Shown here one piece after another: positions 14,079-20,534 of a stretch of 24,459 nt of DNA (positions are counted from its first letter, which is position 1; the number at the start of each line of letters is the position of its first letter). The stretch comes from a virus: positions 1-24,459 of IMG/VR virus record IMGVR_UViG_3300002145_000078; one strand, given 5' to 3'. Under the pieces are notes generated by a model, which was not told the origin of the DNA, made no database searches, and saw only the letters and a program-made list of their open reading frames with translations. The position numbers were made by a program, and so were the translations under genes.

Positions 14079-14387
14079 ATGTCAGACGTTGATACAATTG
14101 AGAAAGTCGATGAGGAAATTCGTGAGGTCACGAATGAACCAGGCCGTTACAAGGTCGTCTTCATAAACGATAACCACACTCCTATGGAATGGGTGGTGGA
14201 TGTTCTCACTCGGATCTTCAAGCACACCGTTGAGAGTGCTGCGGAGATCACCATGCAGATACATACAGAGGGTTCAGGCATCGCCGGCGTCTACTCATTT
14301 GAGGTCGCCGAGCAGAAGGCCGTTGAGACTGTCGAGCAAAGCCGTAAGCACGATTTTCCATTACAAGTGAAGCTCGACGAGGAGTGA
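14079..14387 (+). CDS. clpS: ClpS-like adaptor of the Clp protease
   Basis: 102 residues. ClpS binds the N-domain of ClpA/ClpC and hands over N-degron substrates. The core PGRYKVVFINDNHTPMEWVV is typical; Asn30-Asp31 and His62 (IHTEGSGIAGVYSFEVAEQKA) sit where the N-terminal residue of the substrate is bound. The N-terminal 20 residues are acidic and flexible, as in host ClpS. The second of two tandem ATGs is chosen because it has better spacing from AGAGG. It could redirect host proteolysis. Its stop overlaps the heme oxygenase start, tying the two into one transcript. Confidence 0.93.
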   Translation: MSDVDTIEKVDEEIREVTNEPGRYKVVFINDNHTPMEWVVDVLTRIFKHTVESAAEITMQIHTEGSGIAGVYSFEVAEQKAVETVEQSRKHDFPLQVKLDEE

Positions 14388-14944
14388 TGCTAAGTAGCTT
14401 TATGGACAACTTAAAGCAACTTACATTTGAGCATCACCGTAACGCTGAGAGACAAGAATTCGTCAAGGAATTGATGTCTGGATCAATCAACGATGAACGA
14501 TACGCAACCTACCTATTCAACCAACATGCCTGTTATAGGGTACTGGAGAGCATGGCGATTCTCCATGATCAGTTTGCAGGCATTCCTGAAGTCCCTCGAG
14601 CCAAAGCGATATGGGAAGACTTCACTGAACTCTGGGGAGAACGCCCAGAGACCCCTCCAACCTTGCCAGTCACGAGTCGGTATCTAGAACATCTCAAGTC
14701 CATCATGGACGAACCAGATAAGATAATGGCACATGTCTATGTGAGGCACATGGGAGACCTATCAGGCGGACAGATGATCGCTCGAAAGGTTCCAGGTGAA
14801 GGACGGTATTATAAGTTTGACGGCGACATACAAGATATCAAAGGACGGTTCCGTGTAAAACTACACGACGGCTTAGCCATAGAAGCCAAGATATGCTTTG
14901 ATTTTGCTACCGAACTATTCAAGGATATGACAGAACTGAAATGA
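14387..14944 (+). CDS. ho1: Heme oxygenase (biliverdin-forming)
   Basis: 185 residues. It opens heme to biliverdin, CO and iron using reduced ferredoxin or a similar donor. The proximal heme ligand is His17 in FEHHRNAE, and the distal helix carries the family signature GDLSGGQ at residues 123-129 (YVRHMGDLSGGQMIA). The length is shorter than cyanobacterial HO1 (about 240) but spans the catalytic domain. An alternative ATG at 14402 removes five residues. It is coupled to clpS upstream (TGATG) and to the bilin reductase downstream (ATGA), so its biliverdin is presumably passed to that enzyme. Confidence 0.95.
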   Translation: MLSSFMDNLKQLTFEHHRNAERQEFVKELMSGSINDERYATYLFNQHACYRVLESMAILHDQFAGIPEVPRAKAIWEDFTELWGERPETPPTLPVTSRYLEHLKSIMDEPDKIMAHVYVRHMGDLSGGQMIARKVPGEGRYYKFDGDIQDIKGRFRVKLHDGLAIEAKICFDFATELFKDMTELK

Positions 14945-15633
14945 GCACAGTTTGGGAAAAGCTCGACGTATGCCGAGCTGAAATGATAGATCTGCTAAAT
15001 CGCAATCTTCGAGCATACCAAGAACCAGGACTTGACCACTTCAACCAACCCGAACAAGGATGGATCAATCTCGTTTGGAAGAGTGATGACGTGCGGCGCG
15101 CCCACGTTGACGTCGTTGATGCACGACAGAAACGTGGATTATGGATGATGCACGTCTGCATCTTTCCAGCATCGAACAATGATGCACCCATCTACGGATT
15201 TGATGTCATCGCAGGTGAAAACAAGATCACTGGAGCCTTCCATGACTTCTCGGCATCAAGTGGTGGGGAGGAGCATCCGCTAGTCGAATGGTATAAAGAC
15301 AGTGTCAAAGACTTTACCCCTTCCAAGAAACGAACACTTCCAGAATGGGCCGAGAACATCTTTACTGATGAGATGATAGCAGCTGGCAACGTGCAAGACG
15401 AAGAAGAGATCGACAAGATCCTTGATCTTGCCGTGAAAAACCTAGAAGTTTACCTAGAAAGTCTCCCTGAATACACAGGAAATGCAAATCAAGACTTGAC
15501 AATAGGGTGTCACAACTATTATGCTCACAATCAGCGTCAGAACCCACATACACCAAAAGTGATGCGGGCGCTAGGACTTGATGAGAAAGATGTTGAGACC
15601 TTTTGCACTGACGTACTTTTTCCAACCACCTGA
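14941..15633 (+). CDS. pcyX: Ferredoxin-dependent bilin reductase (PcyA/PebS/PcyX family)
   Basis: 230 residues that reduce biliverdin to a phycobilin with electrons from ferredoxin. Family landmarks are GWINLVWKS (40-48), LWMMHVCIFPASN with His71, the APIYGFDVIAG strand with Asp88, GAFHDFS (98-104), RTLPEWAENIF (131-141) and the C-terminal HNQRQNPHTPKVMRALGL. His71 and Asp88 occupy the positions of the PcyA substrate-binding His88 and Asp105 by motif context. The GFDVIAG and TGAFHDFS segments look closest to the phage PebS/PcyX groups, and an uncultured-phage origin fits PcyX, which makes phycoerythrobilin. The subfamily is inferred, hence the tentative symbol. It is translationally coupled to heme oxygenase. 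Confidence 0.88.
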   Translation: MSTVWEKLDVCRAEMIDLLNRNLRAYQEPGLDHFNQPEQGWINLVWKSDDVRRAHVDVVDARQKRGLWMMHVCIFPASNNDAPIYGFDVIAGENKITGAFHDFSASSGGEEHPLVEWYKDSVKDFTPSKKRTLPEWAENIFTDEMIAAGNVQDEEEIDKILDLAVKNLEVYLESLPEYTGNANQDLTIGCHNYYAHNQRQNPHTPKVMRALGLDEKDVETFCTDVLFPTT

Positions 15634-15679
15634 GATGGAGGTCGCCGATTAGGCAGGAGTTTGAAGTAAGGAGCAGTCT

Positions 15680-17029
15680 ATGAATCTCATAGGCCTCAAC
15701 GATGGGATCGAAACCATCGAGGAACTACAGATAGAGCTTGAGGAGATCATCCTTAGCTTTCCGAAGAAGCACCAAAAGAAGTTATATGAAGTATTCCAGA
15801 ACATAGCTGAATCGCATTTCGATGCAGGACTGGAACATTCGTTCCAGGAAGAGAAGAACTTCGTTTCGAACTTTAAGATATTGATTGAGAAGCTTGCAGC
15901 CAAGGCTACCGGTTCACTTGAAGCCATCGAAGCACAGTATCAAGAGCAGTTCGCAGAAGAACCAGACACCAAGCTAAAGGGTGCGATGGGTCGCACCATG
16001 CCAGTCGCACCGGAACGCACGCAGATCGAGAAGGCGGTAGAAGATACCCTCATCAGCGTGTTCTTCGATGCTGCCTTTTGCGCCGAAGACATAGCAGAAA
16101 AGGCGCACCGTCGAGAGATGCTACAGAACTTCCTGTTCGATTGTGTCACGGGCGTGATTGAGCTAGGCCCGTTGATCGACAAGAAGTCGGGCAACATCCT
16201 AGAGGAATTCCGCAAGACCGACTATGCAGAACTAGAGCCATTCTTCAATGAATTGCTACAGAAGGTACCGCAAGGCAGCGGTGCTGGTTCTTGGGGACCA
16301 GCCGAGCTTGGACTTTCTATCATCGGCTCTCCGGTCAAGAAGGCAGAGAAGGGAGACCTTAGCCTAGGCGATCGCAAGGTCGAGCTAAAGGCTAGCCGTG
16401 ATCCAAAGGCAGGAGCTCGTATCAACACACCGGCGATCGGTAGCGGAAAGTCTGGAGCAGGCAATTACACCATCGCATGGGATGCTTACACGGAATCATT
16501 TGGATTCACCTACAACAGATCAGGACGCACCCGCAAGGTTGAATATGATCGCATGTTCAAGAAGAACAAGAAGGAAGCACCGGGTATCTCCTGCATCTCA
16601 TATACCAACTTCGGTCCTACGCTGATCAACAAGGTACTGAACCCAGCCATCCGTGCTAACCGTGTTCCAGTCTCACGCACAAGACAGTTCCTTACGGATG
16701 TCGCGCTGTCAGCTGTGATAGCCGAATTCCGTCCGGCCGGTAAGAAGCTATTCGATCCTCAACAGGCCATGAATCGAGATCGCACCATCAACGGTGAAGG
16801 ATTCATCGCACAGTATCTCCACATGCTGCTCACGTTCTACGCAGAAACGGATGACGTCGAAGAGATATTGATCATCAATCCGGTCTCTGGTAACTTCCAA
16901 GTAGTAGATGCCCGTGATCCAGAAACCTTGCAGCGCAAGCTAGAATCTGGAGAAATAGTCATGGGTTCGACCTACATCAATTTCTCAGATTCACAGAGCC
17001 GGGCCTCTCCGCAGCTAGGCACCTATTGA
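15680..17029 (+). CDS. Protein with PD-(D/E)XK nuclease-like core
   Basis: 449 residues, not a named family. Residues 1-195 are helical (two charged helical blocks). The centre carries a restriction-endonuclease-fold pattern: Glu209 (GPAELGLSII), Asp226 (KGDLSLG), then Glu235-x-Lys237 (KVELKAS), with a Gly-rich stretch and basic region (NRSGRTRKVEYDRMFKK) after it. The C-terminal half is alpha/beta with FINPVSG-like strands near 410. This suggests a DNA-cleaving or DNA-binding role, perhaps genome processing, but a structural protein with an inactive nuclease fold is possible. The ribosome site is AAGGAG. It lies 46 bases after the bilin reductase; a weak promoter-like TTGACA at 15496 lies in that gene. 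Confidence 0.8.
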   Translation: MNLIGLNDGIETIEELQIELEEIILSFPKKHQKKLYEVFQNIAESHFDAGLEHSFQEEKNFVSNFKILIEKLAAKATGSLEAIEAQYQEQFAEEPDTKLKGAMGRTMPVAPERTQIEKAVEDTLISVFFDAAFCAEDIAEKAHRREMLQNFLFDCVTGVIELGPLIDKKSGNILEEFRKTDYAELEPFFNELLQKVPQGSGAGSWGPAELGLSIIGSPVKKAEKGDLSLGDRKVELKASRDPKAGARINTPAIGSGKSGAGNYTIAWDAYTESFGFTYNRSGRTRKVEYDRMFKKNKKEAPGISCISYTNFGPTLINKVLNPAIRANRVPVSRTRQFLTDVALSAVIAEFRPAGKKLFDPQQAMNRDRTINGEGFIAQYLHMLLTFYAETDDVEEILIINPVSGNFQVVDARDPETLQRKLESGEIVMGSTYINFSDSQSRASPQLGTY

Positions 17030-17075
17030 GTATTGACAAATTTGGCACCATGCCTTATAGTAAAGACTCAATAGG
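17022..17075 (+). repeat. 10-bp inverted repeat flanking a complete promoter
   Basis: CCTATTGAGT (17022-17031) and ACTCAATAGG (17066-17075) are perfect complements. The whole TTGACA-TATAGT promoter lies between them, and the right arm covers the predicted start site. Confidence 0.75.
17033..17061 (+). promoter_or_regulatory. Sigma-70-like promoter of the 17137 gene
   Basis: TTGACA (17033-17038), 17-bp spacer, TATAGT (17056-17061). The leader is about 70 bases and contains the hairpin TAGGGGC (17098-17104)/GCCCCTA (17113-17119) before the ribosome site CTGGAGA. Confidence 0.85.
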
Positions 17076-17097
17076 GGTCGCTACCTAATAAGCGCGC

Positions 17098-17119
17098 TAG
17101 GGGCCACGGTTAGCCCCTA
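17098..17119 (+). promoter_or_regulatory. Leader hairpin upstream of the 17137 gene
   Basis: A 7-bp GC-rich stem TAGGGGC/GCCCCTA with an 8-base loop lies 18 bases before the ATG. No T run follows, so it is more likely an mRNA-stability or translation element than a terminator. Confidence 0.55.
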
Positions 17120-17136
17120 ATCACCCTGGAGAAACG

Positions 17137-17466
17137 ATGTTAGGACTCATTGAAGGAACGATTGATTACGGAAGCTGGAAAGCGTTCGTCTTCTATCAAG
17201 AAATGCTAGAAGCCAAGGGCTATAAGCCTGTCAATCACACAGAGACCGATAAAGAATCTCTCCATCCGGAACACCTCCTGTGGATGTGCATCACCATGCG
17301 CAGGAACATCGAGAAAGGTAACTCTGCCTTTCCGGTTGACAAGTATAGCCGATGGCTAGGCTTCGTCCAAGCTGGGCTCATAGCCAACAAGTTCACAGAT
17401 GTCGAACAAGAACGGAATCGGACAAGAACTTGGTTGAATGAGGCGGAGTCACCGAGACCTCAATGA
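17137..17466 (+). CDS. Hypothetical phage protein
   Basis: 109 residues, beginning MLGLIEGTIDYGSWKAFVFY. It is mostly helical with HLLWMCITMRRNIE in the centre and RWLGFVQAGLIAN toward the end, and ends in a polar tail. The function is not recognised. It has its own strong promoter with an inverted repeat and a structured leader, implying tight early control. Its last 74 bases overlap the end of the convergent minus-strand gene. Confidence 0.8.
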   Translation: MLGLIEGTIDYGSWKAFVFYQEMLEAKGYKPVNHTETDKESLHPEHLLWMCITMRRNIEKGNSAFPVDKYSRWLGFVQAGLIANKFTDVEQERNRTRTWLNEAESPRPQ

Positions 17467-17845
17467 ATTCGCTTATTGCCTCAAACCGTGTCGATAGGCG
17501 ACTAAATAGATCGAAATGAAGAGTTTCAGCTACTTGCGCATACGAACTTATCCCGATGCTACTATAGTAGGTCCTATCAAGTCCGTACTTCCTGCCATAA
17601 TGGGGGAACACGCCCGTAACGAAAAGACAGGTATCCCCCAGTTCCTTAGGAGAGTAACGAGATGAGTTTTCTAACTTCAAGTATGATTCGGCAAATGAAC
17701 GCTCGGGGAGAAAATCAGGTTTCTCCATGTGATCTGCAAGAAGCATCACAACGTATGCTTCAATCTCCTCCGGAAGGGTGTATCCAGTCCTATCACGAGT
17801 GGATTGGACAACTTCACGGAACGCAGCAACATAAGCATCGTTCAT
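17393..17845 (-). CDS. Hypothetical protein on the minus strand
   Basis: 150 residues from the ATG at 17845: MNDAYVAAFREVVQSTRDRT through RYSPKELGDTCLFVTGVFPH and GLDRTYYSSIGISSYAQVAE to a helical C-terminus. The ordered alternation of conserved-looking aromatic and Gly motifs makes it a real protein rather than a shadow, and no good plus-strand frame covers 17467-17842. The family is unknown to me; the GLDRTYY and SIGISSYAQVAE segments look conserved. The frame is open 100 codons further upstream, but those lie over the 17876 gene. It starts 4 bases after a late-type octamer, with no Shine-Dalgarno. Confidence 0.75.
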   Translation of the reverse strand: MNDAYVAAFREVVQSTRDRTGYTLPEEIEAYVVMLLADHMEKPDFLPERSFAESYLKLENSSRYSPKELGDTCLFVTGVFPHYGRKYGLDRTYYSSIGISSYAQVAETLHFDLFSRLSTRFEAISEFIEVSVTPPHSTKFLSDSVLVRHL

Positions 17846-17849
17846 ACGA

Positions 17850-17857
17850 TATTTAGC
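17850..17857 (-). promoter_or_regulatory. Late-type octamer GCTAAATA 4 bases before the minus-strand start
   Basis: On the minus strand GCTAAATA, then TCGT, then ATG. It lies in the 30-base gap between the two divergent genes starting at 17845 and 17876. Confidence 0.5.
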
Positions 17858-17875
17858 AAGGAAGGGAAAAGGAAC

Positions 17876-18142
17876 GTGATCAAAGAGAAAGTCTTCATCT
17901 GTGATTGCCATACACCAGAACACCAGTTCGTGGTGAGCTATTTTCCGGATGATCCGGAAGATCCGTTGGTATATGTGCAACCGCGTTTGAATCATTATCT
18001 TGGGTTCTGGAAGCGCCTGTGCAAGGGTCTTGGGTACATCTTCATGGCCAAGGAGGCTTCGTACGACGAGGTCATCTTGAACAAGGAACAGATGACCGAG
18101 CTTCGAGATCTTCTCAACGAAAAACTTGACGAGCTCGACTGA
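17876..18142 (+). CDS. Hypothetical phage protein (GTG start)
   Basis: 88 residues, MIKEKVFICDCHTPEHQFVV, then SYFPDDPEDPLVYVQPRLNH, then a helix with ILNKEQMTELRDLLNEKL. The start is the GTG after AAAAGGAAC; the frame is open further upstream, but those residues are the antisense of the minus-strand gene. Cys and His residues in ICDCHTPEHQ could bind metal. Short proteins of this type are common phage orphans of unknown role. Confidence 0.75.
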   Translation: MIKEKVFICDCHTPEHQFVVSYFPDDPEDPLVYVQPRLNHYLGFWKRLCKGLGYIFMAKEASYDEVILNKEQMTELRDLLNEKLDELD

Positions 18143-18154
18143 CACTGTTATAGT
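18126..18154 (+). promoter_or_regulatory. Sigma-70-like promoter of the 18189 gene
   Basis: TTGACG (18126-18131), 17-bp spacer containing the palindrome CGAGCTCG, and TATAGT (18149-18154). It overlaps the end of the upstream gene. Confidence 0.75.
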
Positions 18155-18188
18155 AGTGGCATGTTAAACCAACAACAAGGAGAGAACC

Positions 18189-18437
18189 ATGCCACGTATG
18201 ACCAAAGCACAGTTTGACAAGATCAAGGCTGCTGCACCCGATGTTCCGCCGGATACCTGTCCGCTGATCGATTTCGTGATCGATCGTCTCGATGACATTC
18301 CTCAGAAGAACGGGTTCGAGGCCGCGCAGATCGAAGCCATGAAAGCGATCCTCGAGGCGATCCGCACCGCGAACGAGACTCTCCGGAGCTCGAGCTACTA
18401 CTGGTACCGCGAGTGGCAGAAAGGAAAAGGTCAGTGA
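18189..18437 (+). CDS. Small acidic helical phage protein
   Basis: 82 residues. After a short basic start (MPRMTKAQFDKIKAAAP) comes TCPLIDFVIDRLDDIP and a long helix AAQIEAMKAILEAIRTANET, ending SSYYWYREWQKGKGQ. It looks like a helical hairpin, perhaps a coiled-coil partner protein. The family is unknown. The ribosome site AAGGAGAG and its own promoter predict good early expression. Its codons are relatively GC-rich, like the 9911 gene. Confidence 0.75.
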   Translation: MPRMTKAQFDKIKAAAPDVPPDTCPLIDFVIDRLDDIPQKNGFEAAQIEAMKAILEAIRTANETLRSSSYYWYREWQKGKGQ

Positions 18438-18663
18438 GGTAACTCGCCCGAATCCCAACCCCCGCGACTGTGTCATAGGTCTAGCGTAGCGAAGAAGATA
18501 TAAGGCACGAATGCACATGGGGGCGGTCAAGACGTTTTACCAATAAGTCCAGTGGACCACAGAAGGGTATGCGTGGAGTGATAGAGCTCTTGAACAGTGA
18601 AGCGCATACTTACCGTAAGGGATAGACCTATCCTGGCATGATCCATAAATCGGAGGCTGGGGT
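18438..18663 (+). other. Intergenic stretch without a convincing gene
   Basis: 226 bases. It holds an inverted repeat GTATGCG (18567-18573)/CGCATAC (18603-18609) with a 29-base loop, a small stem GGATA-GACC-TATCC (18620-18633), a short GTCC/GGAC stem near 18547, and CATAAATC (18644-18651), one base off the late octamer. No ORF of credible composition and no tRNA-like fold was found. A structured RNA is possible. Confidence 0.4.
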
Positions 18664-18741
18664 ATGGCCGCGAGCAGTTCGAAGCCGGAACCGACGAGGC
18701 TCAAACCTGGCAAGTGGGTGGAAAGCCCACATTTTGAATAG
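18664..18741 (+). CDS. Tiny ORF, 25 residues
   Basis: MAASSSKPEPTRLKPGKWVE, then SPHFE. It has a good ribosome site (CGGAGG, 18651-18656) and a late-like octamer just upstream, and sits 9 bases before the phosphoesterase gene. The short length means low certainty; it may be a leader peptide coupling translation to the next gene. Confidence 0.4.
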   Translation: MAASSSKPEPTRLKPGKWVESPHFE

Positions 18742-18750
18742 AGAGATACG

Positions 18751-19299
18751 ATGACGAGGACATTCCTCATAAGTGACACGCACTTCGGACACACCAATGC
18801 CTACAAGTTCATGAACTTTGACGGCACGAAGATGCGTCCGTGGGACACGGCAGAAGAAGGCGATGCGGCAATGGTCGAGCACTGGAACTCTGTCGTTGGT
18901 GATAACGACAAGGTGATCCACCTTGGCGACGTAGCCATTCCACGAAGAGGCCTGAAGGTACTGGAGCAACTGAAGGGACGCAAGGTCCTGATCCGCGGCA
19001 ACCACGATATCTTCAAGCTGCGAGACTACACGCCTTACTTCGAAGATATCCTGTCGATCAAGAAGATCGATACGTTCTATCTGACGCACGTTCCTCTGCA
19101 TCCAGGTTCCGTTCCTCATTGGGCAAAGGCAAACATCCATGGACATACGCACTACAATCTCGTTCCGAGAGAAGTGCGTAACAAGTGGATGCCTTGGCGT
19201 GTGACTAGCGAGCCGGATCCGATGTACTTCAACGTGAGCGTGGAGCGCATCAACTTCACCCCGATTGATTTCGAGGAGATCCGTGCCCGCTTCGCTTAA
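18751..19299 (+). CDS. Calcineurin-like metallophosphoesterase
   Basis: 182 residues with all five metal-binding motifs: ISDTHFGH (Asp9, His11), HLGDVA (Asp60), RGNHD (Asn84, His85), LTHVP (His113) and HGHTH (His132, His134). It hydrolyses phosphodiesters or monoesters with two metal ions; the substrate cannot be read. The compact size is typical of the stand-alone phage and YfcE-like members. The stop codon overlaps the late octamer and left hairpin arm of the next operon. Confidence 0.93.
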   Translation: MTRTFLISDTHFGHTNAYKFMNFDGTKMRPWDTAEEGDAAMVEHWNSVVGDNDKVIHLGDVAIPRRGLKVLEQLKGRKVLIRGNHDIFKLRDYTPYFEDILSIKKIDTFYLTHVPLHPGSVPHWAKANIHGHTHYNLVPREVRNKWMPWRVTSEPDPMYFNVSVERINFTPIDFEEIRARFA

Positions 19300-19310
19300 A
19301 TACTGCGGAG
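19290..19310 (+). promoter_or_regulatory. Late octamer in an RBS-hiding hairpin before the 19318 gene
   Basis: CTTCGC (19290-19295) pairs with GCGGAG (19305-19310), one G-U, with a 9-base loop. The octamer CTTAAATA (19295-19302) fills the loop, and the ribosome site GGAG (19307-19310) is in the right arm, 7 bases before the ATG. It has the same plan and loop length as 10209-10245, but the stem is shorter. Confidence 0.6.
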
Positions 19311-19317
19311 AAAAGGC

Positions 19318-19506
19318 ATGGCAAAACGCACAGTTGAGATCCTCGTAAAAGGTGGAAAGCAACGATCATGGGATTGGGAGGTTGGATACGGAACTCCGCC
19401 TCCCGAATACCTAGAGAATCGTGTTTTCACATACGAGACCGAAGCCTCTAATATCAAAGAGATACTAAAGACAATTCCAGAGAGCATCTGTCATGACAGA
19501 GGGTGA
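19318..19506 (+). CDS. Small protein preceding the radical SAM gene
   Basis: 62 residues: MAKRTVEILVKGGKQRSWDW, then EVGYGTPPPEYLENRVFTYE, then TEASNIKEILKTIPESICHDRG. It has an N-terminal beta-strand segment and a C-terminal helix, with one Cys near the end. The family is unknown. It overlaps the radical SAM start by 14 bases and opens that operon. A short protein directly ahead of a radical SAM enzyme could be its substrate or a docking partner, but the lack of a leader/core pattern means this is only a possibility. Confidence 0.7.
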   Translation: MAKRTVEILVKGGKQRSWDWEVGYGTPPPEYLENRVFTYETEASNIKEILKTIPESICHDRG

Positions 19507-20350
19507 GGTCTTCATAGACTGGCGCTTTGGAAACGTCTGTGATTGGAATTGCTCATATTGCCCAGCAGCGTTCAAGCAAGGTACAGCACCGTTCTTTGAA
19601 GAAGATGAAGTGAAGGATGCTTGCGCACGCTTGATCGAGCATTATGAGACCATAGGTAAGAGAACGGTTTTCTCTTTCGTTGGTGGAGAACCAACGATAC
19701 ACCCAGGGTTCCTAGGCATAATGCGTTCGTTGCACAACAGAGGTGCAGGCGCGGTCGTGCATACGAACGGAGGTTCTAGGAACCTACAATGGTGGCAAGA
19801 GATACGGCAATACGTCCATGCCATCAATCTTTCCATACATCTTGAATATGCAACTGATAAGCAACTGGATGACCATTACATCCCGTTGATCAAGCTGTTC
19901 AAAGACTCAGAAAAAAGCTATTTCCAGATTCCTTACTTGCCACAGCATGACGCGAAGGCTACCGCCTTCCAAGCTCACATCAAGGAAGCTACTGGTTTGG
20001 ACGTTCCTAAGCGCGTGCTCTATAGAGATTCACCAAGGAACACCAGATTGTACGACTATGGAGATTGCCAAGAGCTCAAGCAAAAGGCGGTCGCTGAGAA
20101 CATCACTAACAATGAACGTTTCGTCTACAAAGACTGGACTTGTTACGCAGGCGTGGATCAGTTGGTGATTGATCCAGTTGGGAACATCTATCGTGGCTGG
20201 TGCCGCATGGGTGGTCTCATAGGCAACGTGGTCGACGAAGAACTCGATCTACCAACGGAGCCGATCGTCTGTATGAGAGATGCTTGCAGGAATGGTTTCG
20301 ACCAGCAAGCCAAGAAAGTAAAACCAAATGAGCAAACAAACGAAGATTGA
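19493..20350 (+). CDS. Radical SAM enzyme with SPASM/twitch-like C-terminus
   Basis: 285 residues. The [4Fe-4S] motif is CDWNCSYC (Cys16, Cys20, Cys23), and the SAM-binding GGEP follows at 64-67 (FVGGEPTIHP). The C-terminal part has Cys217 in WTCYAGVDQLVIDPVGNIYR, Cys237 and then Cys260 and Cys265, resembling the auxiliary-cluster SPASM/twitch segment of peptide- and protein-modifying enzymes. It lacks the short QueE architecture, so queuosine-type synthesis is unlikely. The substrate is unknown. It overlaps genes on both sides, in one unit with the 62-residue protein, an AbrB-like protein and an HExxH peptidase. Confidence 0.92.
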   Translation: MTEGEVFIDWRFGNVCDWNCSYCPAAFKQGTAPFFEEDEVKDACARLIEHYETIGKRTVFSFVGGEPTIHPGFLGIMRSLHNRGAGAVVHTNGGSRNLQWWQEIRQYVHAINLSIHLEYATDKQLDDHYIPLIKLFKDSEKSYFQIPYLPQHDAKATAFQAHIKEATGLDVPKRVLYRDSPRNTRLYDYGDCQELKQKAVAENITNNERFVYKDWTCYAGVDQLVIDPVGNIYRGWCRMGGLIGNVVDEELDLPTEPIVCMRDACRNGFDQQAKKVKPNEQTNED

Positions 20351-20534
20351 GGTTGAGACCTTAGGAGAATACCCAACAGAACAGATATTCACTGAAGTGG
20401 ATGGTCAGTTCGAGATGAAGATCCCAAAAGAGATCTCAGACAGGTTAGGCTTGGACGAAGGCGATCAAGTCAAGATTGAACTCGGTGACAAGGGCACTAT
20501 GATCATCTCTAAGGTGATCAAGAATGAAGCTTAA
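20328..20534 (+). CDS. AbrB/SpoVT-like (MazE-type) swapped-hairpin protein
   Basis: 68 residues; positions 24-65 (VDGQFEMKIPKEISDRLGLD, then EGDQVKIELGD) show the AbrB pattern of strand, IPKEI turn, helix LGL and closing strands. Such proteins dimerise and bind DNA, or in some families act as antitoxins; no toxin frame lies next to it. It overlaps the radical SAM gene by 23 bases and the peptidase by 11. It may regulate its own operon. Confidence 0.85.
   Translation: MSKQTKIEVETLGEYPTEQIFTEVDGQFEMKIPKEISDRLGLDEGDQVKIELGDKGTMIISKVIKNEA

Noticed and set aside
15496-15525. Promoter-like TTGACA with TATGCT inside the bilin reductase gene
   Set aside because: The -10 is poor and the distance to the next start is about 155 bases; kept only as a weak possibility.
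17501-17666. Plus-strand octamer ACTAAATA followed by a 49-codon ORF starting at 17517
   Set aside because: It lies wholly inside the convincing minus-strand protein; the plus peptide has no ordered pattern and no Shine-Dalgarno.
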